Assembly: GCA_037951105.1 (NCBI GenBank)
Contig: JBAMJV010009385.1
Coordinates: forward strand, 1 to 64,000
DNA: 64,000 nt
Origin: Echinarachnius parma
Lineage: Eukaryota; Echinodermata; Echinoidea; Clypeasteroida; Echinarachniidae
Reading direction: 5' to 3'
The position numbers and the translations under genes were made by a program. The notes beneath the pieces are model-generated. The model worked only from the letters and a program-made list of their open reading frames with translations, did not search any database and was not told the origin of the DNA. Within the stretch, counting starts at the first letter, position 1. Every line of letters begins with the position of its first letter. This document shows, in pieces, positions 45,601-56,162 of the stretch.

Positions 45601-47114
45601 TTCACCCAACCATGGGATCACTGATTGCATCGAGACCTCTTGAAGTTCTTGCCATGGACTTTACTGTTCTTGAAAAGAGCAGCAGTGGCACAGAAAATGT
45701 CCTCGTCTTGACAGATGTCTTTACCAAGTTCACCCAAGCCATCCCAACACGCGACCAAAAGGCCATTACTGTTGCAAGGATCCTGGTGCGCGATTGGTTC
45801 ACAAGGTTTGGAGTTCCAAGGAGAATCCACAGCGACCAGGGACGAAACTTTGAAAGCAAACTAATTCAGGAATTATGCAGGGCCTACGGGATCAAGAAGA
45901 GCCACACCACCCCATATCATCCTGAGGGAAATGGACAATGCGAGAGATTCAATCGCACACTTCATGATAGGTTGCGTACTCTCCCCCCTGAACAGAAGCG
46001 GAAGTGGCCGGAGCATCTCCCTGAACTGATCTATGCATATAACTGCACACCACACTCCTCTACAGGTTATTCCCCACACTACCTGTTCTTTGGTAGGGAC
46101 CCCGTCTTACCTGTCGACCACCTCCTAGGACTTGTACCAGCATCGGAAACTGACACCCTGCAAGTGGAAGAATGGATAGCCCAACACCACTCCAGGCTAG
46201 ATGATGCTTTTCTGAGGGCATCTCAGATGACTGAAAGAGAAGCCCTACGGAGGAAAGCTATGAATGACAAGAAAGCCACAGACGTAGATCTGCCCATCGG
46301 AGCACGAGTCTTCACCAGGAACAGAAGCACCAAGGGCCGAAATAAGATCCAAGATGTGTGGGACCCGCAGCCTTACAAAGTCATTCGACGACTCGATACA
46401 GGGGGTCACACATACGTGGTGCAGCCACTGACTGGTGCACAGACATTGCAGAAGACACTCCACAGGAGGGACTTACTGGATTCGAGAGTCTTAGCTAAAG
46501 ATATGGAACAAGAGAATCCCGACGATCCTGTGACTGCAATAGCTGAACCGGGTCATCCTGTAGCTAGGGCAGAGGAACCAGACGTCGCTGACCCAGATAG
46601 TGATAGCGAATCGTTGGATGAGCTCCTTGCTGTGGAGCCCGTGGAAGTATTCGGATTGGAATCCGAGAGGCCTGCCCCCGTCCCGCATGTTGTTTTAGAC
46701 AATACGCATGAACCCCCAGAGGAACCCCCAGAGGAATTGGAAATTCGTCAGTCACAAGATGGCCCTCTACAGCAAGATGAAGATGAAGTTTCATCTGATA
46801 CTCCAATTGTGCAGAAAGATGTTACTCAGCCAGACGTAGATGAAGCTCCTACACAATTGGCCACAGATACTCCAAATCTCCCAACTTCAGACGACGAATC
46901 CACCCCGCCTGATATAGACCTACTGAGAGAAGGTCCAAGAAGATCTACCAGGTCAACTGCTGGAAGTAACTCCAACCCGCACAACTTGCCTAAATCTGCA
47001 GTACAAGAAGTTATGGCTACTCCTGCAGCCGCAGCTTCCTTTGATCAAAATATCCTCGCCCAAATTGCTCAATCTAACCTACTTGTCATGCAAGCCTTGA
47101 GCAAATTTAAGTAG
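42657..47114 (+). CDS. pol: Pol polyprotein (protease, RT, RNase H, integrase)
   Basis: About 1485 residues read after a -1 shift from gag; no own ATG is needed, and the frame is open from 42612. Protease: LIDTGAEV, active Asp at 42792-42794 (or the triplet covering DTG, 42792-42800). RT: fingers and palm from about 43680, FCSLDLAHGFNQL and catalytic YLDD at 44133-44144. RNase H: ETDASHLGLGAVLS, Asp at 44631-44633. Integrase: HHCC zinc domain about 45459-45580, then the DD35E core with Asp 45657, Asp 45834 and Glu 45942 (35 residues apart). After it a PQPYKVIRRL segment near 46365 resembles the GPY/F module. The last 200 residues are acidic, low in complexity and without a known domain. All catalytic residues are present and there is no stop, so it looks functional. 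It reverse-transcribes element RNA and integrates the DNA. Numerous antisense frames in it are shadows. Confidence 0.95.
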   Translation, partial: LGQPATESRVVGETTVDRGSILKRAVGNCPEISVKLADAEARCLIDTGAEVSTMTENFFHQNLSQDCEIVDVSSIIKISASEGSDIPYLGYVENSITVMGHIFQGLGFLVVKDPTNTPVETRKKEVPVVLGSNILRDIQHSLEEVYGPDYIARVTEKTSAIENWMPLLHALTIYKKLPDMCTVRVAGNSAILLPARTITVLQGSCRQSPRGQKHQALLERHTSHVADLPVGVALGASLVTVDHDGRVPMQIANFGDKDVYLQPRTPIGVLKQATPVEGQSLDGEVEQLLSKIDVGELDETQHQLLCETLGKYSSTFSKDEEDIGYCDLVSHRIVTDDQRPVKIPYRRVPPHQWDEVREYLKKSLERGVIRESSSPYASPIVLVRKKDGKLRVCVDYRQLNAKTHKDAYPLPRIEDALQTLKGAKYFCSLDLAHGFNQLPVAEEDIEKTAFRTGTGGLYEYIRMPFGLCNAPATFMRLMDKAFGDLNFQSLLVYLDDILVFGCTFEETLERLDTVLSRLTSLNLKVKPGKCHFFKTKVHYLGHVVSSEGSTPDPEKIRAVQEWPRPVTERELRGFLGLAGYYRRFVQGYARIAAPLHDILKHPEGRKDQKMKKRQTSARDIRAGWSPECEEAFLTLKKLLTSTPMLGYPDFRLPFVLETDASHLGLGAVLSQVQGKKTTIVAYASRSLRPNERNMLNYSSMKLELLALKWAITEKFRDLLIGAEFQVFTDNNPLSYLLTSAKLGAIETRWAAELGQFNFQIKFRSGKSNGNTDALSRKTDHGEEPSSARLEQASVSYIPVQQRSKDGISTLLPPEVRSEFHKGVTKVLLNEIQTRSTQIEPNTISPLPSISKDDLKQLQQSDEEVGRFYSLWKKGHQPSRRQLMKECKAVRKMLSTWSRIKEEDGVLYRIIKQDGNEVKQVLLPSGLKDKILTAVHDDMGHQATEKTLALTRKRCYWPGMAQDVAYFCQKCERCALAKAGKRLHPTMGSLIASRPLEVLAMDFTVLEKSSSGTENVLVLTDVFTKFTQAIPTRDQKAITVARILVRDWFTRFGVPRRIHSDQGRNFESKLIQELCRAYGIKKSHTTPYHPEGNGQCERFNRTLHDRLRTLPPEQKRKWPEHLPELIYAYNCTPHSSTGYSPHYLFFGRDPVLPVDHLLGLVPASETDTLQVEEWIAQHHSRLDDAFLRASQMTEREALRRKAMNDKKATDVDLPIGARVFTRNRSTKGRNKIQDVWDPQPYKVIRRLDTGGHTYVVQPLTGAQTLQKTLHRRDLLDSRVLAKDMEQENPDDPVTAIAEPGHPVARAEEPDVADPDSDSESLDELLAVEPVEVFGLESERPAPVPHVVLDNTHEPPEEPPEELEIRQSQDGPLQQDEDEVSSDTPIVQKDVTQPDVDEAPTQLATDTPNLPTSDDESTPPDIDLLREGPRRSTRSTAGSNSNPHNLPKSAVQEVMATPAAAASFDQNILAQIAQSNLLVMQALSKFK

Positions 47115-47711
47115 ATACCAATTAGTTTGGTCGAGCCTTGATATTGTTGTAGTTGTTTAGACTCATAGTATAGTTTAGTCTAGAGTAGAATCAGTTTCAT
47201 TTTGATGAACATGTTTTGTCCTTTAAGTATGTTGTTCATTCGTACAACAGGCAAGATATCAATGTTGCTATGGTTTTTGGATATTCTCTACCAGAGATCA
47301 GAAATGCATAAGTCGATGAAATGTTTATATTTTAAGTGACTTTGAAAGTATGTTAATGGTCCAGTAAGAACTGATTGCCTGGTTGTTTTTATAGACAGAC
47401 ACACGTATGTGGTTTCTAGAAATTCTCCACGAGTTTAGTCATTCATATGGTGTGTATCAGGGTCTAAAGGTATGGCAATATCAGTTGGTGGTGTTGTACT
47501 TGAGATTGTACTTGAAAAATCTCATCATGAGACTCGAGTAATGCTCACAGGTAGTGCAACTGGATTAGGACGTACGATATGCTCTCAGGTTGTTTATTTT
47601 GTTATGCAATTGTATTTGTTGTAACGAAACACAATCACATTAGGAGTTGAAGTAGAAGTGTTCTATTGGGTTCAAGTTGTGATTGTAGATGGTTGTTGGG
47701 ACCTCAACCAT
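47115..47711 (+). other. Non-coding region between pol and the polypurine tract
   Basis: About 600 bp without an ORF of note. No env-like gene. Confidence 0.6.
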
Positions 47712-47725
47712 GAAGCAGGGAAGAG
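47712..47725 (+). other. Polypurine tract
   Basis: GAAGCAGGGAAGAG abuts the TG of the 3' LTR, the expected place for the plus-strand primer. One pyrimidine interrupts it. Confidence 0.75.
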
Positions 47726-49720
47726 TGTAACATGGCATAATGACACTTTCTTGCTCAAAAGTATTTTTACCATAACCCCCTTTTGATATTATGGTAGAGT
47801 CTAGAATATGTTCCCGCCTAGTATCAGCTCACGTGGAGAGATTATTTCCCTGCACACATAGCATATGTACACAGCTAGCCCTGTGTGTGTATACAGCTAG
47901 CCCTGTGTGTGTGTGTGTGTGTGTGTAGCTACCCCTGTATAACGTATGCAATTAACTAGCCCTATGCAGTTTACTAAGTCTGATTGTCACATGCTAGCTA
48001 GTTGGTGAAGCAGCAAACTTTTAATCCAGCAATCAACCCCGATATCAACCCATTTGGTAAGATATAAATATTGTTATATTTCATTTATAGTTGTAATAAG
48101 ATATGAGTATTGGTTATGCCTGAGATGATGAACAATGTGATTTAATAATAATATAAGATGTATTCAAACAATTTACTTTTTGATAAAGTTAAAGTTTAAA
48201 CTGTAACTTCAGTTTGAGTCCATGTGCATGAGTAGGTTTGCTAAAGAGTAAATCTGATCTGCTGTATCTGGGAAAATTCAGATATATATGTTATTGATTA
48301 AATATTGATTGTGTTTTATCGTGTAGAGTTATGAGAGTTGTAAATAGCATGAGTAGAATGAGGGTAGATACGATTGATACAGTATGTGTAATTTAGTGGA
48401 ATGTAATTAAGTAGGGTCTGAGACAATAGACCATGCTAGTTAGTGGTAAAAGAATTGAGATACAGGTAGAGAGAAAGTTCTTACAATGTGTGAGCAAATG
48501 AATGCACAGTTTAGTGCAAGTCAAGTACTCAATGTATGTATACAGTCTGGGCTCTCTATGCTGAGAGCAAGGGATTTTGGTCTAAAGGACCGAGGCCTGG
48601 AATGTCTTATTAGTTGTTTTTATGCTAATTGAGATAGGGGCACAGTACAGAGGGGTGATTAATTTCACTTGGAGATTTAGGGATTGATGCTGTTATGCAT
48701 TTTGTATTTTTGTTTACTTTGTTTTAATTCATTGGTGAATTGAATGTAAGAATTACTGGCAAATATAAGCCAGAAAGATTAATAATAGTACTTTGATGTA
48801 AATTGAATGAAGATAGATTGCGAACTTTCAGATAATCAATTTAAGCACAGAGTAATGTCAAGCTAAAGCCGGCTTGAATGATAATATTGTATAATTATGT
48901 TTATAGGTCTCAAGCTTATTTTAATTACTGTATTATAATTTTATAGATCATGGGGCTTGAGAAGGCGAGACGGTAGTCCACAAGTTACAACAAACAACCG
49001 TATGCTTGTACAGCCAGGGTGAGTGGGTTATATAATTTGGAAGTTCATAATGATAAGATTATATTGTGGTTAAAATATATTATGAAGATAAAGATAATCG
49101 GGTTTGAGAATTAGGTTATTATTCTCAAAGAGGTTCATTAAATTTGATGTTATAGTGGAATTATGTAATATACAGTTGGTTTATAATACAAATCTTTAAT
49201 ATTGTTATTGTTGTGTTTATAAAGTAAATCAGTTAAAGTGGATATTATTGTGGAAGGTTTAATGTGTTAACTTCATTTGTTGAAATGAGATGTTTTGTGA
49301 AGCCATTATACAGCATTATGATATATTTACTATGTTTATTTTGTACTAGTTAGCTGATTATAAATGTATGATTCATTAGTTAAATGAATATTAAGTTGGT
49401 TATATGCTCATTGGTGTAGAGAACATAAAGAATTACTTTAAGATGATAATCAAGGTTGTTGAAGCAGTAATTATTACAAAGTGCTTGTTTGTTAATTAAC
49501 TGTTGAACTGTATTAGGACTCCTAGTCTGCCAGTTTTCAGTGGTACATCTGCATGATGTTAAACTCGCCTTTATTATGATTGTTGACTGTTTATTGATTA
49601 TTTTCTTGTTTATTCTTTATTGCATTTGCATATGCAGGTTTTTCTTCTTTGCTACTGAGGAATAAAGAACAAGACACAAAGACAATGATCGTAGCGAGTG
49701 GTTATTTTATCGGTGTCACA
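47726..49720 (+). repeat. 3' LTR, 1995 bp
   Basis: Same ends and length as the 5' LTR with three substitutions by my reading. AATAAA at 49661-49666 would be the poly(A) signal of the element transcript. Confidence 0.95.
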
Positions 49721-49724
49721 TAAA
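49721..49724. repeat. Target-site duplication, right (TAAA)
   Basis: Matches 39212-39215. Confidence 0.75.
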
Positions 49725-50540
49725 GAATATACAATATCTAAGACGCGTTGTATAAATTCATATGACACATTCTGTACAAAAAAAAGTAATTTAGCTTTGT
49801 TTTTCTTAAATTTATCACTTCTGTATAGCTCATTCCACGGTATGTTACCACACAATTGTACGTATAGTACCTTAGAAATCAGCCAGGATCAGGATCAGGT
49901 GTGGGCATAAGTCAAAACTGATAAAGTTTTTTTTCGGGATAAAGGGATATCAGCGATAGCTGAAGCCTGGGGAACTCTAGAGAAAACCCGGGCTTGGTTT
50001 TAAGATGCCATCATGAATATCTTTGAATATCTTGGATCATGCAATGAGCGGCGGCCGCGCGGTACCGCGAAAATGATTGAGTTTCTCATGAAAGCGATGC
50101 AGATCGAGATGAACTTTGTTACAAATATACGAGTTAACTTGACTTGTATTTGTGACCGGCTTTAGCAAGACCCTGCACTTGTTGGTAATTAATGTTTTGA
50201 AGAAATGGGCATTTTAAGTTCACATAACGTGTGAAAAGGGGCTAAAAGACCTATGATTGAAAAATTGAAACAATCATCATCATAATTATCTCTACTAATT
50301 ATCAACCATTTTTTTAGAAAGCTTGTGATGAGGCCTTTCTGATTTCAATTTTTACCGACAAGAGCAGGGTTGTGCTATTAATAGCTGGTCACATTATATA
50401 ATGCATCACATGACATATTAAGCTCTAACGACATTTGCTTCGTTAATATTGTCTTGTAATAAATAAACACCACATATTTCTAACACTAACTCATGTTATC
50501 CTAAAACTGACCCTTATCCTACCAACAATCATAAGCCTAT
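49725..50540. other. Non-coding; continuation of the interrupted repeat unit
   Basis: GAATATACAATATCTAAGACGCG resumes the repeat unit broken by the retrotransposon (text shortened here to the ATCTAAGACGCG motif at about 49736). A NotI-like GCGGCCGC and the palindrome CGCGGTACCGCG lie near 50051-50069. No gene. Confidence 0.5.
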
Positions 50541-50543
50541 TAA

Positions 50544-51081
50544 AGGGATAGTTCAGTTTTGGTAAAGATGGCGCTGCACGAATTTTTTTTTTGTGAGGTA
50601 ATGAAAAACTGAGTGTCAAATTTGAAAGAACTTACAATTTAATGACAGAATAAACTTTATTTGATCAAAATCAGTTCAGAAACGGCTGAAATATCCATAA
50701 ATATAACCATCTGTAACTATATTGTTGGGCCCCACAAATTATTCGATAAGTTTGAACCAGCCGTTGACAAAATAAAAACAAAATTGTTTTTCAAATTTTA
50801 CAAAACAGGTTTTTAAATAATTGTTGATGATCTCTCTATTTAATCATTATTGTTAACAAAATACCACATGCACAATAAAAAAAATGGTTGAAACCAGTGC
50901 AGTTTTAGAGAGCGCCCTCTTGTGTTTTAACGGCTCTTTTTAATTGATAACAGGCATTTTACTTAGTCGTTTGGAATTTATTTATACCTTTCGAGCATGG
51001 TGGAGTTAACGATTAGTTTGTAATGTTATAGTGTAGGTTTTCGTTACTAACATTTTGTTTGACCAATACTCAACTATCCCT
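50544..51081 (+). mobile_element. TTAA-flanked MITE, family 1, copy C
   Basis: AGGGATAGTTCAGTTTTGGT at the left, ACCAATACTCAACTATCCCT at the right, TTAA on both sides. It includes the uninterrupted CTATTTAATCATT that serves as empty site for the nested copy at 19818. Confidence 0.88.
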
Positions 51082-51149
51082 TTAAAACAATACACTAACC
51101 CCAACTTGCACCCAAACGATAACGTAAATTAAATACGCGGAGCAATTGT

Positions 51150-51530
51150 CTCCGAAAGAAAACAGTGTGCCAAACTGTTGACCACAGTGTGATCACACTA
51201 TGTGAAACTTGTTAAGTAATTGGAGCGTGTTAATAGCGTGAACAGTCATCACACTGTGAAAATACTGTGATCACACTGTGAACACATTGTGATCACACTT
51301 TCAGCGGCACCCTGTAGCACACTGTTACACACTGTGGACACACTGTTCACGGTGTATAACTTTAAAGTGACATGTGTAGCACAGTGTATTCATAGTGTGT
51401 TCACTGTTGGATGAGTGATGACGCCGTTGAGACGCTCCAATTCAACACGGTCTACGCACAGTGTGTTCACACTGTGTTCACACTGTGGCAAACAGTGGTT
51501 CACTGTAACATCTTTCCAGTATAGGAATTT
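51150..51530. mobile_element. TIR element with GTGATCACACTGTG repeats, copy 3
   Basis: Left CCGAAAGAAAACAGTGTG; right (inverted) CTGGAAAGATGTTACAGTG. The arms also share TTGGAGCGTGTTAATAGCGT with an inverted, diverged copy (GACGCTCCAATTCAACACG). The interior has fewer TGTGATCACA-type units than copy 2. Confidence 0.6.
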
Positions 51531-52410
51531 AAGACTTCTTTTCATATAGGCCTACTAATATAGATGGCACAATCAGGCCTTAGATTGTTTGTTTGTTTGT
51601 TTGTTTTTTTAAGTGTCACCCTAGGTATTCGTTGTTGTAACGGTCCATCACATGACGCCCGCTCACTTGCAGATGAAGAACTTCGATGTAACCGTGGTAT
51701 CCATGGTAACCAATACTGAAATATATATAAGACAAGAAAAAAAGAACATAATGAACATTGATAAAACACAAGAACAATAATAAAATGACCCTAATGTAGA
51801 TACAGCAGTATGGAAATAATAAATAATTGCATAATTCATTTCAAAGTCGACCTTTCAATACAAATTTGACGATTTAGTGAACTTAGTTGTCAAATACTTC
51901 GCACTTAGATATAGAGATAGATCAGAATACAAAATTAAATATAACGTTGTATGCTTCAATCACTATTAAATTACAGTTAATCAAAATTATACACAATATG
52001 AAATTGTACATGTTAATCATACGATATGTAAGATATGTTTAAATTATTGCGGTAATACGCCCACTCTTCCTATAATTCATAATATTTTAAAATGAGCAGC
52101 TGGGTTTTAAATAAAATCGGATACAAAAATCGGATTCGCTCGCCCTTGGACTTTACGTTCAATAACCCTAAACCTGTACGTTTAAGTGTAATTACAAGTA
52201 GGCAATTCAAAGCATACAAATTAAAATAAATCAAGATTACTCGCTGAAACATGCATTTATATTAAATTTTGATATACAATAATTATCACAGATATAGATA
52301 GAGTGCTACATGACCTTTCGCAAAGCGCATAATGACATTGTTTTTAAAAAGCTGTAGCCATATTATGATGTAAATTCATAATCTTATTAATAACGGCATG
52401 AACTGGGTAA
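51531..52410. other. Non-coding, nothing recognised
   Basis: AT-rich, with a (GTTT)n run near 51582-51605. No gene. Confidence 0.4.
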
Positions 52411-52479
52411 GATAAGTGCGAGCATGTGTCAATAGCGGGCAAAGCGAATCAGTAGGACGGTGCACTGATTGTATTTTGT

Positions 52480-52720
52480 GTTTGTGTGTCTGTCGGTTTT
52501 TGTTTGTTTGTTTGTTTGTGTGCTTGTTTGTTTGTGATTTTGTATGTTTATTATTTTGTTTGTTTGTGTGTATGTGTGTCTGTTTGTATATGTGTATGTT
52601 TGTATGTTCGTCTGTTATTATGTTTGTCTATTTATCTGATTGTGTTTGTCTGTTTGTTTGTTTGTTTGTTTGTGTGCTTGTTTGTTTGTTGTTGCTTTTG
52701 TTGTGTATGTATTTTTAATT
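52480..52720. repeat. (GTTT)n-like imperfect array
   Basis: Tetranucleotide TTTG with TGTG and TATG variants. The Cys/Val/Leu-rich frames are artefacts. Confidence 0.85.
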
Positions 52721-53009
52721 ATTTGTTTAATGACGTAAATTATCGTTTAATGCTCGAAGCGTTTTATATATACAAAAAAGGGATATCTGTAAAGTTAATG
52801 AAATGGATTACTTTACCGATGACCAAAAGTAGTACATTATGCACAAGCATTTTGTTGTTGCTATTAGTACTTTGCAGGGATGTACGTTAATTGAATCTCT
52901 TGCAACCATGTCACTTTAGGAGTTCATGCATATATATTTTTTTTTTTCAATTTACATTAAAACATTGTTCGTAAAACATGGTAAACACTACTATATGTAC
53001 TGCTAATTA

Positions 53010-53600
53010 TGCTGCTGCTATATCATTTCGTCTCCGCGTTTTACTGGGAGACGGGCGGGCTCTCGATTTCACGATGTGCCCCTTAATCTCTCGCGGGCCG
53101 GCGGATTTGGCGTTCGCGCATGCACCCAGTCGCATTTACATGACTTTGTTATTTTCATAATGGCGGGGAAAAGTAGTAAAGATAAAAAGAGCGGGTGAAA
53201 AAAAACACGAAAACCAGAGAAAGGGACAACCAAGAAAATGAAGTGTCGCCTCAGAAATCGCTGACAGACGAATCTCCTGACTTTATATTATTACTTCGCC
53301 TGCATGCATGCCTGGCATGAATATTGCATGAACTCGTGGTGGATCGTCTACCCTGTCCGCGTTAATGGCGTTAAATGATATGATGGAGTTATAGACCGCC
53401 ACTTTCACTGATTTAATGTCGCCCCGGCCTAATAACGGCTAACCGCCTCCGGGTGGGTATTATGTTAAGGGGTCGTAAATTGTACCCATCTCCGAATTAA
53501 ACTCACCTTTCAAGAGGGTGTTGTTTCACTTATATACGCAGTTAAGCATTCTCGGCAAAGTCAGGGAGGTGGCGCATTATATTACGCTACACATGTTGCG
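53010..53600 (+). promoter_or_regulatory. CpG-rich unique island, possible promoter
   Basis: Dense CpGs at 53030-53125 (for example CGGGCGGGCTCTCG, CGCGGGCCGGCGG and CGCGCATGC) followed by ATGGCGGGG at 53160. Downstream sequence to 53600 is also unique and GC-balanced. It could be the start of another gene or a conserved element. Confidence 0.3.
53160..53194 (+). CDS. Weak candidate first coding exon
   Basis: ATG at 53160 has A-rich upstream context and a G at +4 and opens a short Lys/Ser-rich frame (MAGKSSKDKKSG) that meets TGA at 53196. A GT at 53195 (CGG/GTGAAA) could be a splice donor placed just before the stop. Another frame beyond it, 53192 to about 53320, is open and reads plausibly (ENEVSPQKSLTDESPDF), so an assembly frameshift in the A8 run at about 53198 is an alternative. 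No family recognised. Position next to a CpG-rich island is the main support. It may equally be non-coding. Confidence 0.18.
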
Positions 53601-54104
53601 TTACGGGATTTGTCTATTTATTGCATTATTGCGATAGAATATTACATAAATCTCGCCTTTTAAAGCTGTGATATTTATGTACCTTTTGATTTCATTTCAT
53701 AATATTTTTCTCGGAATGTATTATTTAGATGTTAAAGATATTGTCTAACCTTGTCCCGATCGACTTCGAACTATAGCTGTTTTAGCTTGTTCATTATCAG
53801 CGGTGTGTCTCGATATTTCCATATTTATTACTGTGTATTGAAGCATGACAATGATGGTTTTGTTTTAATTACCATTCGTTGTTGATATAGTATTTACGAT
53901 TGAATTTGAGTACATTTATCTTGGGATGTTTTGAACCATATTCAACTCATAATCAAATGGCAATGAGTGAATGAAATATAGATTGCATGTATGGTTGAAA
54001 ACTCATTTGTTTAAGTCAGCCTTTTGTGATCATTAATGTTTGTTTATACACAATGTATGTTTATATACCATACAATTTTGCTTTGTTAATGTTTATGTCA
54101 ATAT
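53601..54104. other. Non-coding, nothing recognised
   Basis: AT-rich sequence leading into a LINE/SINE-type tail. Confidence 0.4.
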
Positions 54105-54175
54105 ATTGTTAAGAGCTTAGAGGCTTTTTGCAATTTGCGCTATATAAATATCTATTATTATTATTATTATTCGTA
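54105..54175 (+). mobile_element. LINE/SINE-type 3' tail fragment
   Basis: GAGCTTAGAGGC, then GCGCTATATAAATATC and (TTA)n, similar to 28670-28745. Confidence 0.5.
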
Positions 54176-54299
54176 TTGTTGCTCATTCAATTCTATTTTA
54201 TTTTCGTTTCCAACATGTACAATCATGAACATAATTACAGAAATTAATTCATTGGGAACAATTACTGTCGTCTGGATAGACAGGATAATTAGCCGATTA

Positions 54300-54395
54300 T
54301 CTGCTTCCTACAGAGTCAGGAAAAGTGGTCTTTATAGACAGGTGGTCTTTATATTATACAAGAAGTCACTAGAGCAGGTTTGACTGTATATAATG
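54300..54395. mobile_element. Fragment related to the 8.8-9.7 kb TIR element
   Basis: AAAGTGGTCTTTATAGACAG, GGTGGTCTTTATA and the terminal AGCAGGTTTGACTGTAT. Confidence 0.5.
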
Positions 54396-54499
54396 TTATT
54401 CGGTCTCCAAAGCATGATTTCTATTAATTGTATTTTTTGTTGGGAAAATTATTATCTTTCTTATTTAGTTGTTTGTCTTTATCATCAAATGCTGTCCTT

Positions 54500-54674
54500 G
54501 GCCCCGTTGCAGAAAGAGATGCAATCGATTGTAAAGTTACAATTAATTGCAAGTGAAGTCAAATCATGTGACTACAATGCGCACATCTGATTGATTCAAA
54601 TCCGTATAATTATTTTCTGCCTTGCAATTGATTGTTACTTACAATCGACTGCAATGCTCTCTGCAACGGGGCCC
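54500..54674. mobile_element. Palindromic MITE, GGGYCCCGTTGCAG family, copy 3
   Basis: GGCCCCGTTGCAGAAAGAG at the left; CTCTCTGCAACGGGGCCC at the right; internal CAATCGATTGTA-type palindromes. The 102-aa and 83-aa frames that overlap it are not genes. Confidence 0.8.
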
Positions 54675-54889
54675 TTGTGTCTAAAAAATTATCTTTCTTA
54701 TACTTATATACGGTCTCCCTTTTGTTTCGATTGTTATCATACATGTCTCAATTTCACGGTGCCTATTGCCCGCCAAGAAGTCACCTGCCCGCGCAGGATG
54801 TATCGGAAGTACGGCCGGAAACCACGGGGCTCCGCTGGCGGAAGCAACCCTTCTCCTATAAGGGTCCTAATGGTAACGGGTGACAAGTA

Positions 54890-55330
54890 TTTAGATTGAG
54901 AGGGGTCGGAGGCAGTTAAAGAAGAGGGGGTTAGGGAACGGGTAAAAGGGGGTACTTTATAGGGGGATGCATGGGTAATAAATAAATTTGCAACAAAACA
55001 AGACAAAAGGGAAAGGGGAAAGAATTAAGAAGGAACCATCAAGGCTCTAGGCAAATGTGGAAGAAAGGGTAAACAAACAAGTAGTAGAGAGAAAGAGAGG
55101 GAAGGGTAATGTAGTAATAAATACAATGGGAAAGAAGAAAGAAAGAAAGAAGAATCCATTCAGTGATTTAGGCAACCTACTCCCAATGGGACCGGTTGAC
55201 AGGTATTTAGATTGGTCATATAAGGAGTACATAGTAGGGATGCATTGAAAGAGATGGAAGCTGCAAATAAAGAGAAATTTTAAAAGAAAGAAAGTAAAAA
55301 AAAAAAATATATCATTATTTTTCTTGTAGG
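54890..55330. repeat. Purine-rich DNA
   Basis: GA-rich stretch. GACAAGTATTTAGATTG (about 54881) and GACAGGTATTTAGATTGG (about 55199) mark a partial duplication about 318 bp apart. Confidence 0.55.
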
Positions 55331-55814
55331 AAGTAAAATATAGACAGCAAGAATGGTGAGCTGTATATAGGGATGAATTGAAAAGGAGGGATATTTTCAA
55401 TTTCAATTTATTCTTGCTTTCAACAAAACATTACAAATTAATTATAATTATTTACAAAAATAGAGAATGTCTGATATACATATTGGAAACAAGAGGGGTC
55501 CACTAAAAAGCAGTGCTTGTACAATTATGGACCCCTCAAATAATAGTTTGTATATCTAAATTAACACATTCTAGACTACAGAAAAAGAACTATAGATAGG
55601 GGGAAAGGGGATGCCAACCATGCCAACAGAGACCAAAATGGGACAAGAGAGAACTTTACATGACAAAGATAAATAGGAGAAGACCGACACAATACAAAAC
55701 TTAGACACTGCCAAAAGAGAAGTGGATAGGAGGGAATAAGGAGACATAGTTAAAGAAAGAAAGGAAGGAAGTAAAACAAAAAGAACAACAAAATTATCCA
55801 AGGAAACAATCCTA
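55331..55814. other. Non-coding
   Basis: Hairpin-like GAGGGGTCCACT and GGACCCCTC near 55494-55538. Otherwise purine- and AT-rich, with no gene. Confidence 0.4.
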
Positions 55815-55818
55815 TTAA

Positions 55819-56158
55819 AGGAATCTAGTAACATTGTCCAAATCCACAAATCCTACTCTAGTGGTTCATTCATACCGTAGTGTATTCGCATGACAATATA
55901 AACATGGAACATGTTTTGTTAATTCGATTTTCCCTTTCGTTAAAAAGATATTTACGATTGAAGTATAAAAGGATTTTAATTATCCACTTGAAGTGTATAA
56001 CTGTTTACAAAGTCAGTACTATGAGTTAGAGAAAATCACTGTGCATTTTTGATAATTAATTGTCCATATGATAATCCTTTCTCAGTGGACATATCGGATC
56101 ACAACAAGACACATTTTTATCCACCATTCATCACTATTTGTGCACATTTTAGATCGCT
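55819..56158 (+). mobile_element. TTAA-flanked MITE, family 2, copy 2
   Basis: AGGAATCTAGTAACATTGTC at the left; the right end is diverged (TTTAGATCGCT); TTAA on both sides (55815-55818 and 56159-56162). Alignable with 31829-32207. Confidence 0.8.
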
Positions 56159-56162
56159 TTAA

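Larger units (their letters stand above)
39216..49720 (+). mobile_element. Complete Ty3/Gypsy-type LTR retrotransposon, 10.5 kb
   Basis: Order: 5' LTR, primer-binding site, gag, pol (protease, reverse transcriptase, RNase H, integrase), polypurine tract, 3' LTR. Integrase after RNase H is the Gypsy/Metaviridae order, opposite to Copia. Both LTRs are 1995 bp and I count three mismatches (40192/48702, 40321/48831 and 40323/48833), so the insertion is recent. Neither large ORF is broken, so the copy looks coding-competent. No env-like ORF lies after pol and I see no clear chromodomain. The 2-kb LTRs are long for the group. The tRNA-Ser-like primer site and separate gag/pol frames would fit a Mag-like lineage, but that placement is a guess. 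Confidence 0.95.

Noticed and set aside
42657-46806. Many antisense frames of 60-140 aa under gag and pol
   Set aside because: Shadows of the retrotransposon coding frames.
46300-47111. Chromodomain at the Pol C-terminus
   Set aside because: After the PQPYKV segment the tail is acidic and low in complexity; I see no aromatic cage or chromodomain pattern.
47115-47725. Possible env gene
   Set aside because: No ORF of useful length between pol and the 3' LTR; no signal peptide or membrane segment.
50050-50070. Vector or adapter contamination (NotI- and KpnI-type sites side by side)
   Set aside because: Flanks are ordinary AT-rich genomic sequence and continue the local repeat; no vector text seen.
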